Assembly: GCA_030039095.1 (NCBI GenBank) | Contig: JASHQP010000017.1 | Span: forward strand, 1 to 16,542 | Reading direction: 5' to 3' | From: Streptosporangiaceae bacterium | GTDB lineage: Bacteria > Actinomycetota > Actinomycetes > Streptosporangiales > Streptosporangiaceae | Length of the DNA stretch: 16,542 nucleotides | In this document: in pieces, positions 6,919 through 13,116 of the stretch | Numbering within the stretch: position 1 is the first letter of the stretch | How the letters are laid out: each line of letters opens with the position of its first letter | Notes under the pieces: generated by a model | What the model was told of the DNA's origin: nothing | Databases searched by the model: none | The model's input: the letters and a program-made list of their open reading frames with translations, nothing else | Position numbers and translations under genes: made by a program

Positions 6919-8001
6919 GCCACCACGGACGAGCGCGGCGCCGCTCCCGTGCCGCATCACCCGGCAGCTGCAGGGGCGGCCAGCGGCGGCGCGGCGGCGG
7001 CGCGGCGGCCAACGATCGAGGACGTCGCCCGGCTCGCTGGCGTGTCCCGGGGGACGGTCTCCCGCGTGCTCAACGGCGGGCGCAACGTGCGCCCCACGGT
7101 GCGCGACGCCGTGAACGCGGCGATCGACGCGCTCGGCTACTCGGTCAACCAGGCGGCGCGGAACCTCGCCCGCGGCCACACCGGCTCCATCGCCTTCGTC
7201 ATCTCCGACCGCGAGGAGCGGCTGTTCGAGGACCCCAACTTCGGGCTGTTCGTGCGGGTGTTCTCCCGCCAGCTGCGCGCGAACGGCCGCCACCTGCTGA
7301 TGACCACCGCTCAGGACGAAGAGGAAGAGAACTTCCTCGGCGACTACCTGACCCTGGGCCACGTGGACGGGGCGCTGCTGGCCCTCACCCACGAGCGGGA
7401 GCCCCTGCTCGGCCGGCTGCTGTCGAACCGCCTGCCGCTCGTCGTGCTCGGCAAGCCGCTCGGCTTCGAGGACGCCTTCTCCTGGGTGGCGATCGACGAC
7501 GAGAAGGCCGCGTTCACCGTCGTGAGCTACCTGGCGGGCCGGGTCGGCGGCCCGATCGGGACCATCACCGGCCCCACGCACACGAGCAGCGGCCGCGACC
7601 GTTTCGACGGCTACCGGCGCGCGATCGGGGACCAGTTCCGCACCGGCCTGGTGGCCGGCGGCGACTGGTCGCTGCACAGCGGGCGGCTCGGCGCACAGGA
7701 ACTGCTCGGCCGCAACCCTGACCTGCGCGGGCTGTTCGTCGCCTCGGACCTCATGGCGGTCGGAGCGATCGGGGCCTTGCGCGACGCGGGGCGGAGAATC
7801 CCTGAGGACGTCGCCGTCGTCGGCTTCGACAACTCGGCCGCCGCCACCATGGTCGAGCCCGCGCTGACCACCATGCGCAACCCGATCGAGCAGACCGCGC
7901 TCGAGGCGCTGCAGATCCTGGACGACCAGATCGCGGGCCGCGTCCGCCAGCCGGTGCACGTCCTGCTCAGCAGCGAGCTGGTCGAGCGCGGCTCAGCGTA
8001 G
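6916..8001 (+). CDS. LacI-family transcriptional repressor
   Basis: A 361-residue DNA-binding repressor. The LacI helix-turn-helix is at about residues 33-53 (TIEDVARLAGVSRGTVSRVLNGG), the hinge helix with NQAARNLARGHTGSIAFV at about 78-95, and a periplasmic-binding-protein-like sensor domain follows, ending in the typical DVAVVGFDNSAAATMVEPALTTMRNP segment. An Ala/Pro/Gly-rich extension of about 28 residues precedes the helix-turn-helix and is longer than usual. The start is GTG at 6916. It is divergent from the GH36 alpha-galactosidase with two matching operators between them, so the inducer is probably an alpha-galactoside or galactose derivative; that is inference, since the ligand cannot be read from sequence. 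Confidence 0.95.
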   Translation: MATTDERGAAPVPHHPAAAGAASGGAAAARRPTIEDVARLAGVSRGTVSRVLNGGRNVRPTVRDAVNAAIDALGYSVNQAARNLARGHTGSIAFVISDREERLFEDPNFGLFVRVFSRQLRANGRHLLMTTAQDEEEENFLGDYLTLGHVDGALLALTHEREPLLGRLLSNRLPLVVLGKPLGFEDAFSWVAIDDEKAAFTVVSYLAGRVGGPIGTITGPTHTSSGRDRFDGYRRAIGDQFRTGLVAGGDWSLHSGRLGAQELLGRNPDLRGLFVASDLMAVGAIGALRDAGRRIPEDVAVVGFDNSAAATMVEPALTTMRNPIEQTALEALQILDDQIAGRVRQPVHVLLSSELVERGSA

Positions 8002-8041
8002 AGGGTCAGGCCGCCCACGCCGCCTCCGACGGCGCGGCGGT

Positions 8042-8527
8042 TCAGGCGGCCCGGCGGCGAGCCTTGGCGCGTTCCCCGAGCACGGGCTGGCCGCCGCGCA
8101 CGCCGCGGTAGCCAACGTCCCACGGCCAGTGGCCCCGGTCATCGGCGTGCACGGCCTGCAGCGCGCGCAGCCGCGGACCATAGATCTCGACGGCGGTCAC
8201 GAGGTGCGCCGAGGGCACGGATACCTTGACGATCTCGATCAGCGGGCCGTCGCGCAGCGCGATCTGCTCCCCCGGCCTCGGCGCCGCGGCGTGCATGACG
8301 TGCCCGGCGACGTCGTTGAGCAGAGCGGCGGCGCGGCGCACCGGCAGCCCGGTCACGACGAACTCGGGCTCGCCATGCGCGGTGAGGCCGACGGTGTAGG
8401 CCCACGGCGGGTGGATCCGGTCACGCTCGACGCCCTGCACGGCCCAGCCGTGCTCGGCGATGAGGCCGTTCACGTAGTCGAGGTAGTCGTCCCGCGTGCT
8501 GCCCGGGTGGTCGCATTCCCAGCACAT
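8042..8527 (-). CDS. DUF4262 domain protein
   Basis: A 161-residue protein of the DUF4262 family, whose function is unknown. Characteristic segments are IAEHGWAVQGV, PPWAYTVGLTAHGEPEFVVTGLP and the later ALQAVHADDRGHWPWDVGYRG. A CWEC cysteine pair at residues 2-5 is followed by a histidine and could bind a metal. ATG at 8527 is supported by a strong GAGGAGGGC ribosome binding site; the upstream extension to 8608 lacks one and runs into an inverted repeat. The last residues are Arg/Lys-rich. It converges with the LacI gene, 40 bases apart. Confidence 0.87.
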   Translation of the reverse strand: MCWECDHPGSTRDDYLDYVNGLIAEHGWAVQGVERDRIHPPWAYTVGLTAHGEPEFVVTGLPVRRAAALLNDVAGHVMHAAAPRPGEQIALRDGPLIEIVKVSVPSAHLVTAVEIYGPRLRALQAVHADDRGHWPWDVGYRGVRGGQPVLGERAKARRRAA

Positions 8528-8603
8528 GCTCGCCCTCCTCAGATCGTGGCAAGAACCACTATCCGGGCGAGCACCGACAGTCCGGCCACGCTGCGCGGGC
8601 GGG

Positions 8604-8658
8604 TTCATGATCTGGGTGGGAAATGCGCCCCGGGTTCAAAATCTACCCAGATCATGAA
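8604..8658. repeat. Perfect 14-bp inverted repeat, 55 bp overall
   Basis: TTCATGATCTGGGT at 8604-8617 is the exact reverse complement of ACCCAGATCATGAA at 8645-8658, with a 27-base loop. It lies between two minus-strand genes, after the stop of the 57-residue protein and before the start of the DUF4262 gene. It could be a terminator, although no T-run follows, or one copy of a dispersed intergenic palindromic element of the REP or MITE kind. Its lower GC content stands out from the surroundings. Confidence 0.7.
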
Positions 8659-8682
8659 AGCTTCAGCCGACGGCCATAGGTA

Positions 8683-8856
8683 CTAGGAGGTGACCTGCTC
8701 GAACTCCTGCACGTGGTCTTCCTGCACCCGCAGGATCGCGTCGTTGCCGCGGAACAGCACGAGCCAGCCGTCCTCGCGCTCGACCGAGGTGATGTCGTCG
8801 TACGTCTCCCGCACGACTTCCTCGCTGTCTCCGTAAACCATCCGGTATGTCGCCAT
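8683..8856 (-). CDS. Small conserved-looking hypothetical protein
   Basis: A 57-residue acidic protein, MATYRMVYGDSEEVVRETYDDITSVEREDGWLVLFRGNDAILRVQEDHVQEFEQVTS. The alternation of short beta strands around a central DGWLVLFRGNDAILRV suggests a small all-beta or beta-rich fold, and no membrane segment or signal peptide is visible. ATG at 8856 is preceded by GGGAGG about 10 bases upstream; a GTG at 8880 would add eight residues without better support. I recognise no named family. It sits between the thioredoxin and DUF4262 genes on the same strand, but the gaps and the inverted repeat argue against a single operon. Confidence 0.72.
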   Translation of the reverse strand: MATYRMVYGDSEEVVRETYDDITSVEREDGWLVLFRGNDAILRVQEDHVQEFEQVTS

Positions 8857-8933
8857 CTGGGGATACCTCCCGCGCGTCACGGCATCACGTCAAGCTTGCC
8901 TGCCAGCCGATCATCGTAAGGGATCGGCGCGGG

Positions 8934-9362
8934 TCAGCCGGGCTGCAGGGCATCGTTCACCCACGCCTTGATGGCGTGCTCGGGCACCGCCCCGACCTGG
9001 CGGGCGATGATCTCGCCCTTGCGCAGCAGCAAGAGGGTCGGGATCGCCTGCACGCCGAACCGCTGCTGCAGCCGCGGCGCCTCGTCCACGTTGACCTTGA
9101 CCAGCTTGATCTTCCCCGCCATCTCGGTGGCCACCTTCGCCAGGGCCGGGCTGACCATCCGGCACGGCCCGCACCACGGCGCCCACAGATCGACGACCAC
9201 CGGGATCGCCGCCTCTTCCGCGATCTCGGCAAAGGTGTCCTCGCCCGCGTCGGTGATCCACGGCAGCGGCTTGTGGCAGTTGCCGCACCGCGGGTGCCCC
9301 GACGCCGCGGCGGGCACACGGTTCTTGCGCCCGCAGTTCGGGCATTTGACCAGCTCGTCCAT
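8934..9362 (-). CDS. trxC: Zinc-finger thioredoxin (TrxC/thioredoxin-2 type)
   Basis: A 142-residue cytoplasmic disulfide reductase with an added N-terminal zinc ribbon. The zinc ligands are Cys7/Cys10 (CPNC) and Cys26/Cys29 (CGNC). The thioredoxin active site is WCGPC at residues 63-67 (Cys64, Cys67), and the conserved cis-proline is Pro108 in AIPTLLLL. Length and order fit thioredoxin 2 (TrxC), which works in oxidative stress. ATG at 9362 follows a GAGG ribosome binding site; GTG at 9383 would extend it by seven residues. The symbol is by family likeness only. No promoter could be assigned. Confidence 0.93.
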   Translation of the reverse strand: MDELVKCPNCGRKNRVPAAASGHPRCGNCHKPLPWITDAGEDTFAEIAEEAAIPVVVDLWAPWCGPCRMVSPALAKVATEMAGKIKLVKVNVDEAPRLQQRFGVQAIPTLLLLRKGEIIARQVGAVPEHAIKAWVNDALQPG

Positions 9363-9672
9363 AACCTCACCATGTCCACGCACTCACGTTCACACACCCG
9401 TGGGCTGACCTCCGAGCAGAGCGCCGCGAATGCTGTGGCGTTAACGGATTCGCCCGGGCCCGTAATCCCGGATCGCGACACGCCCGACGTGGGACATACA
9501 CGGTGCTGCTCAGCCGTGACGAGACCGAGGGCCAGTTCGGGACCATCACCAGCCAGTCCCCCGGCGCGCGAGGCGGGCGCGCGAGGCGGGCGCACGGGGC
9601 AGGCAGCAGGCGGTGCAGGAGACGATCGGCGCCCTCACACGATGGGTGCAGCCCGGCGGCTGACGGCCGGGA
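9363..9672. other. Gene-free region upstream of the thioredoxin gene, with GC-rich repeats
   Basis: In these 310 bases I find no convincing gene. Three degenerate 13-bp tandem units occur at 9562-9574, 9575-9587 and 9588-9600, with GGGCGCGCGAGGC as the central unit. A short open frame at 9503-9691 on the plus strand has no ribosome binding site or homology-like content. The thioredoxin promoter should lie in 9363-9500, but no good -35/-10 pair was recognised. Confidence 0.5.
9652..9671 (-). terminator. Possible weak terminator after the siderophore-interacting protein gene
   Basis: CCCGGC at 9652-9657 pairs with GCCGGG at 9666-9671 across an 8-base loop, directly after the stop codon at 9673. 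There is no T-run, so this would be a GC-hairpin terminator of the kind seen in actinomycetes, or a chance hairpin. Confidence 0.3.
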
Positions 9673-10476
9673 TCAGTCGTCCTCGCCGTAGTCGTGATCG
9701 GGGTGGTTGGCCTCGCCGGACCGCCAGTAGCCGCGGGTCACCAGGTGCGAGGCGTCGACCTTGTCCCGGTCGAAGAGCGCCCGGCGGATGCTGCGGACGG
9801 CGAGGGACTCGCACGCCACCCACACCCGGCTGCCGTTGACCGCCGCCGGGTCGCTCAGCACGTTGCTGAGCGCGGCGCCTGGGGCGGCCTCGTCGGCTGG
9901 GAGCCAGTTGATCTGCGGCCAGCCGCCGGAGATCGCGTCGCCCACCCCGGCCTCGGAGCCCTCCACGTAGACGGCGTCGACCGAGGTGGCCGGCAGGGCA
10001 TCGAGCAGCGTGCCGATGGCCGGGACGGCGCTCTCGTCACCCGCGATGATCCAGCGCGCCTCGCCGGCGTCGAGCGGGACCGGGCGGCCGCCCGGGCCGG
10101 CGATCCCGAGCCGGTCGCCGACGGCGGCACGCTCGGCCCATGCCGAGGCGGGCCCGTCGCCGTGCAGCAGGAACTGCACCTCCAGAGTGCCCGCCGCGGC
10201 GTCGAACCGCCGGGGCGTGTACGTGCGCCGCGCCGGCTGGGGTCGGCCGGCAGGCCAGATAGGCCCGTCCGGCCCGTTCTCTGGCACCGTGACGCTGCGC
10301 TCCCCGGACTCCGGAATGAGCAGCTTGACATGCTGAGCGGGCAGTACCTCCTGGAACCCGTCGAGGGCCCCGGTGAACAGCACCGAGACGAAGCGGTCTG
10401 TCAGGCGCTGTACGCCGACCACCTCAACCGGGCGGAACGGGCGGCGGCGCCGGGGCGGCGCTTGCGGGACGGTCAT
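9673..10476 (-). CDS. Siderophore-interacting protein (FAD-dependent ferric-siderophore reductase)
   Basis: A 267-residue cytoplasmic flavoreductase of the SIP/ViuB family. It would reduce ferric iron bound to an imported siderophore, using NAD(P)H or ferredoxin, to release Fe2+. The FAD-binding motif RTYTPRRFD is at residues 84-92, followed by FLLHGDGPASAWA (from about 103) and GIAGPGG (about 124-130). The nucleotide-binding half starts with GDESAVPAIGTLL (147-159), and the C-terminus carries the family signature GYWRSGEANHPDH. Length fits the family. ATG at 10476 has a near-perfect GAAGGAGA ribosome binding site. An iron box covers the promoter, which strongly supports repression by iron. 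No siderophore synthesis or uptake gene lies in the window. Confidence 0.95.
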   Translation of the reverse strand: MTVPQAPPRRRRPFRPVEVVGVQRLTDRFVSVLFTGALDGFQEVLPAQHVKLLIPESGERSVTVPENGPDGPIWPAGRPQPARRTYTPRRFDAAAGTLEVQFLLHGDGPASAWAERAAVGDRLGIAGPGGRPVPLDAGEARWIIAGDESAVPAIGTLLDALPATSVDAVYVEGSEAGVGDAISGGWPQINWLPADEAAPGAALSNVLSDPAAVNGSRVWVACESLAVRSIRRALFDRDKVDASHLVTRGYWRSGEANHPDHDYGEDD

Positions 10477-10512
10477 GTATCTCCTTCGCTGAGGCGGCTC
10501 GGGGCCGCGCTT

Positions 10513-10534
10513 CATATCGTCTGTCGATGATATG
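10513..10534. promoter_or_regulatory. Dyad in the leader of the siderophore-interacting protein gene
   Basis: CATATCGTC at 10513-10521 and GATGATATG at 10526-10534 form a 9-bp dyad with one mismatch around 4 bases. It lies just downstream of the predicted transcription start near 10536, a fitting place for a second operator or a leader hairpin. The binding protein is unknown. Confidence 0.4.
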
Positions 10535-10542
10535 TCAGCGAT

Positions 10543-10572
10543 ATTCTAGTTAGGCTTGCCTTACCTAAGCAA
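10543..10572 (-). promoter_or_regulatory. Promoter of the siderophore-interacting protein gene
   Basis: On the minus strand TTGCTT (10567-10572) and TAGAAT (10543-10548) are separated by 18 bases and form a reasonable vegetative promoter. Transcription would start near 10536, leaving a leader of about 60 bases before the start codon at 10476. Confidence 0.6.
10550..10568. promoter_or_regulatory. DtxR/IdeR-type iron box
   Basis: TTAGGCTTGCCTTACCTAA is a 19-bp palindrome-like site matching the known actinobacterial iron-box consensus (TTAGGTTAGSCTAACCTAA) at about 16 of 19 positions. It fills the spacer of the promoter just described and touches the -35 hexamer, so an Fe2+-loaded IdeR/DmdR repressor would block transcription. 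Confidence 0.85.
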
Positions 10573-10612
10573 GGATAGCGGCCGATCACCCTCGCGGCCA
10601 CGGCAGCTCATG

Positions 10613-11479
10613 TCAGAGCACGGCCTGACGGCGCAGCCGCCAGAACGACCCGGAAGCCAGGACGACAGCGATGATGCCGTAGATAAGGAAGGGCCAGGAA
10701 AGCGCCCACGCTATCGGGCCCCCGTACCCGAGATAGCCGAGCAGGCTCGAGACCGGGTACGCACACGCGATGTAGATGGCCAGGGCCATCACCGGCCGGG
10801 CATCCACGAAGGCCCACAGGACGACGGCTCCCACGATGATCCAGGGGACGAAGAGCAGCGGGGCATAGAGAAACTGGAGCCTCGCAAGAGTGAGCGGCGG
10901 CAGCACGTTCCCCGCGAACAGGGCGCCTGCCAGCCATAGCCAGGAACGAGGCATGCGCTCCCGGAGAAACACCAGGACCGACAGCGTGACCAGCAGGCCC
11001 ACCGGCAGGATCGCCATCGCCCGGTCGCCGTCCCACGAAATGTACGCAGCGATCCCGGCCGCGGCCGCCGCCAGCACCGCGACGACCGGCCAGGGCGCGA
11101 ACCACGCCGCCGCCACAGCGGCGAGCGCCAGCAAGCCCGACGCGAGATAGAAGCCGCCCCTGGTGTACGGCGCGTAGACGTGCATCCAGATCAGCGCCGC
11201 GGTGGTGAGGCTGTTGGCCACCAGGAGAAGAAGGGTGAGCGCCGCGCCAAGTTGCGCGGCCAGGCGCAGGTTGGCGCCCGTGGTCAGCCGCTGGTCCTGC
11301 GAGGCGCGGACCCGCAGCCCGCCCTGGATCAGCGCCCGCGCGTCGCGCGCCGACGGCCAGCTCTGGCCGGGCTGGCTGGCCTCCAGCAGCGTGGCGAGCA
11401 TTTCGTCGCCCCGCTGCCGCCGGTACCAGCGGGGATAAGCGCGCAGCAGCGTGCGGCAGCGCCGCTCGAGCGCGCTCAT
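10613..11479 (-). CDS. Multi-pass membrane protein coupled to a PadR regulator
   Basis: A 288-residue protein. The first ~65 residues are a soluble, basic region (ERRCRTLLRAYPRWYRRQRGDEMLATLLEASQ), a module commonly found in actinobacterial membrane proteins encoded next to PadR regulators. About seven hydrophobic segments follow between residue 72 and 282, the last ending in an Arg-rich tail. ATG at 11479 overlaps the PadR stop as ATGA, so translation is coupled. Function is unknown; in similar pairs the membrane protein is thought to be controlled by, or to act together with, the PadR protein. No ABC ATPase gene is nearby. Confidence 0.8.
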   Translation of the reverse strand: MSALERRCRTLLRAYPRWYRRQRGDEMLATLLEASQPGQSWPSARDARALIQGGLRVRASQDQRLTTGANLRLAAQLGAALTLLLLVANSLTTAALIWMHVYAPYTRGGFYLASGLLALAAVAAAWFAPWPVVAVLAAAAAGIAAYISWDGDRAMAILPVGLLVTLSVLVFLRERMPRSWLWLAGALFAGNVLPPLTLARLQFLYAPLLFVPWIIVGAVVLWAFVDARPVMALAIYIACAYPVSSLLGYLGYGGPIAWALSWPFLIYGIIAVVLASGSFWRLRRQAVL

Positions 11480-11838
11480 GCGAGCCGCGGCTTCCGGATC
11501 GCGGCGGTCCGCCGCGAGCGCACCTCACGGCTCGTCACCAGCTGAGCCGCGGCCGCCATCCGCGTCGCCTCGGCGTGCAGCGCCGCGGTGCCGGCCTCGG
11601 TCAGCCCGTACGAGCGCCGGGCCCTGCCGTTGACGATCTCCTCGCGCACCAGCCGGACGTAGCCCTCCGCCGTCAGGCGGTCCAGGGCGGTGTACAGGGT
11701 CCCGGTGGCCATGCGTACCCGGCCGTCGGACAGCTCCGCCGCACGCTGGATGATCGCGTAGCCGTGCAGCGGCCCGTCGAGCAGGGAAGCCAGGACGAAG
11801 TACGTCGGCTCGCGCATCTCGGCCTTCGACGTATTCAT
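11476..11838 (-). CDS. PadR-family transcriptional regulator
   Basis: A 120-residue winged-helix regulator. The PadR signature is clear: PTYFVLASLLDGPLHGYAIIQRAAELSDGRVRMATGTLYTALDRLTAEGYV (residues 11-61), then the wing EEIVNGRARRSYGLTEAGTAAL. The C-terminal dimerisation part is short and Arg-rich. ATG at 11838 fits a leaderless promoter exactly; an internal ATG at 11817 with AAGG upstream is the alternative. PadR proteins of this size usually repress their own operon in response to small molecules, often drugs or phenolics. It is the first gene of a two-gene operon with the membrane protein. Confidence 0.92.
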   Translation of the reverse strand: MNTSKAEMREPTYFVLASLLDGPLHGYAIIQRAAELSDGRVRMATGTLYTALDRLTAEGYVRLVREEIVNGRARRSYGLTEAGTAALHAEATRMAAAAQLVTSREVRSRRTAAIRKPRLA

Positions 11839-11873
11839 GCTGTCAGCATAAGTAGGTAATCGATATATGGCAA
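11837..11873 (-). promoter_or_regulatory. Leaderless promoter of the padR operon with overlapping palindrome
   Basis: On the minus strand TTGCCA (11868-11873) and TATGCT (11845-11850) are separated by 17 bases, and the -10 ends 6 bases before the ATG at 11838, so the transcript is predicted to start at or beside the start codon. ATGCTGTCAGCAT at 11837-11849 is a perfect 5-bp-arm palindrome lying across the -10 and the start, a plausible autoregulatory operator. Confidence 0.6.
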
Positions 11874-12394
11874 GTGCCCGGGACGCCGTCTGGACGGCCG
11901 ATGCCGGGGACGTAGCGGGCTGGTCATCTGGCAGGCATCCTGACCGGGTGGTCGCTGTCAGCGAGGGATCCGCGGAGGATGTGGCGTCCTGGCTGGAGAT
12001 CGTGCACGAGATGGAGCCCCTTTTCGGGCCGATGCCTGATTTCGAGCCGGTGCTGCTGCGGAACATCGGCCGTGGCACGGCGCTGTGTGCCCGGGATGCG
12101 GGAGGCCAGGTTCTTGGCGGGGTGCTTCTGCGGGGTGCGCCGCATATCCAGATCTCCTGGCTGGCGGTTCGGCCGTCGGCTCGCCGCGCCGGCGTGGGGC
12201 GGGCGCTGGTGACCGAGGCGCTGCGCCGGCTGCCCGGCGCTTGCGACGTGGTGGTCGACACGTTTGGCGAGGACAACGTCGAGGGCCGCCCGGCGCGCCG
12301 GCTCTACGAGTCCTTCGGCTTCGTTCCTTCCGAGCGCCTTCCGGATGGCCCGGAGGGTGGCTCCCGTCAGCGGTTCCGGCTGCGGCGCCAGTGA
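11867..12394 (+). CDS. GNAT-family N-acetyltransferase
   Basis: Acetyl-CoA-dependent acetyltransferase of unknown substrate, 175 residues from ATG 11867. The acetyl-CoA-binding motif is WLAVRPSARRAGVGRALVTEALRRL, and the C-terminal part ARRLYESFGFVPSERLPDG is the usual GNAT ending. The acidic DVASWLEIVHEMEPLFGPMPDFEPVL segment is likely the acceptor-recognition part. The start is uncertain: the first 27 residues look weakly coding and ATG 11867 lies in the padR promoter, whereas GTG at 11948 (giving VAVSEGSAEDVASW, 148 residues) matches the usual N-terminus better. Neither has a good ribosome binding site. It is divergent from the padR operon. Confidence 0.85.
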   Translation: MASARDAVWTADAGDVAGWSSGRHPDRVVAVSEGSAEDVASWLEIVHEMEPLFGPMPDFEPVLLRNIGRGTALCARDAGGQVLGGVLLRGAPHIQISWLAVRPSARRAGVGRALVTEALRRLPGACDVVVDTFGEDNVEGRPARRLYESFGFVPSERLPDGPEGGSRQRFRLRRQ

Positions 12395-12438
12395 CGGCGA
12401 GCCCGGCCGCGGTCAGGAAGCCGGTAACCAGGGTAACG

Positions 12439-12507
12439 CCAGTATGGCGCCGCGTGGCGCGAACTAGGTTTGACATGGCGTCAATATGGCGCCATACTGG
12501 CGCCATG
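12439..12507 (+). promoter_or_regulatory. Leaderless promoter with GGCGCC palindromes upstream of the ribbon-helix-helix gene
   Basis: TTGACA at 12470-12475 is a perfect -35; CATACT at 12493-12498 follows after 17 bases and ends 6 bases before ATG 12505, so the transcript is probably leaderless. Three GGCGCC cores lie at 12446-12451, 12488-12493 and 12499-12504. The second is the centre of the perfect 12-bp palindrome TATGGCGCCATA (12485-12496) over the -10. Its centre is 11 bp from the third core and 42 bp from the first, about one and four helical turns. CCAGTATGGCGCC (12439-12451) is also an exact inverted repeat of 12488-12500. This is the arrangement expected for an autoregulating ribbon-helix-helix protein. 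Confidence 0.7.
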
Positions 12508-13029
12508 GAACTGGAACCGTACGTTGCAGCCGTCCGCCAGGACTTCGCCCTCGCGGCTGAGGCGGCCGGGGACGAGGCCACCGCGGTTGCGGAACGGCTC
12601 GTCGTCCCGCTGGAGTCGTCCATGCGGCTCGCCCTGCTCGAGGCGCTGTCGGCAGCCGCCGACGAGATCACCCGCGACCTTGCGCCCGGCTCGGTCCACG
12701 TCCGCCTGCAGGGCCGGGAGCCGCAGTTCGTCGTGACGCCGGCCCCCGCAGAGACCTTCGCCGAGCCGGGGCCGGCGCCGCTGCCGCCCGTTGCCGGGCC
12801 GCCCTCTGCACCCGAGGGGGACGACGGCGCGGTGGCGCGGATCAACTTCCGCCTCGCCCAGCATCTGAAGGACCGGATCGAGCAGGCCGCTGACCGCAGC
12901 GGACTGTCGGCCAACGGCTGGCTGGTCCGGGCCGCGGCGGCGGCGCTCGACGCTGACGACAGACTCGGCCCAGCCGCCACCCGGCGGGCCCCCGCCGGCG
13001 GCCAGCATTTCACCGGCTGGATCCGGTAG
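12505..13029 (+). CDS. Ribbon-helix-helix (HicB/Arc-like) DNA-binding protein
   Basis: A 174-residue protein. Residues 1-80 form a mostly helical N-terminal region (ELEPYVAAVRQDFALAAEAAGDEATAVAERL, then LEALSAAADEITRDLAPGSVHVRL). A Pro/Ala-rich linker spans about 80-108, and a ribbon-helix-helix domain follows at about 110-148 (ARINFRLAQHLKDRIEQAADRSGLSANGWLVRAAAAAL). It ends in GGQHFTGWIR. Database pipelines often label such proteins HicB-family antitoxins, but there is no HicA-like toxin here. ATG at 12505 is set by the leaderless promoter; an in-frame ATG at 12475 lies inside that promoter. The DUF4097 gene follows after 87 bases on the same strand, a pairing I recall from other actinomycetes. 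Likely role: autoregulated repressor of the pair. Confidence 0.82.
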   Translation: MELEPYVAAVRQDFALAAEAAGDEATAVAERLVVPLESSMRLALLEALSAAADEITRDLAPGSVHVRLQGREPQFVVTPAPAETFAEPGPAPLPPVAGPPSAPEGDDGAVARINFRLAQHLKDRIEQAADRSGLSANGWLVRAAAAALDADDRLGPAATRRAPAGGQHFTGWIR

Positions 13030-13116
13030 CCCGGTGGCGGCGTTGCGCTGCCGCCTCGAGATCCGATCTCGGTCCCGGTGACGGGACCACTCACTTACAC
13101 ACCTGGAGGTACGGCC

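Noticed and set aside
8630..8660. tRNA-like GGTTCAAAATC sequence
   Set aside because: No acceptor, D or anticodon stems can be formed around it; it belongs to the loop and arm of the inverted repeat.
9503..9691. Small plus-strand open frame of 62 codons
   Set aside because: No ribosome binding site, Ser/Arg/Gly-rich composition, and it includes the 13-bp tandem repeats and the end of the siderophore-interacting protein gene.
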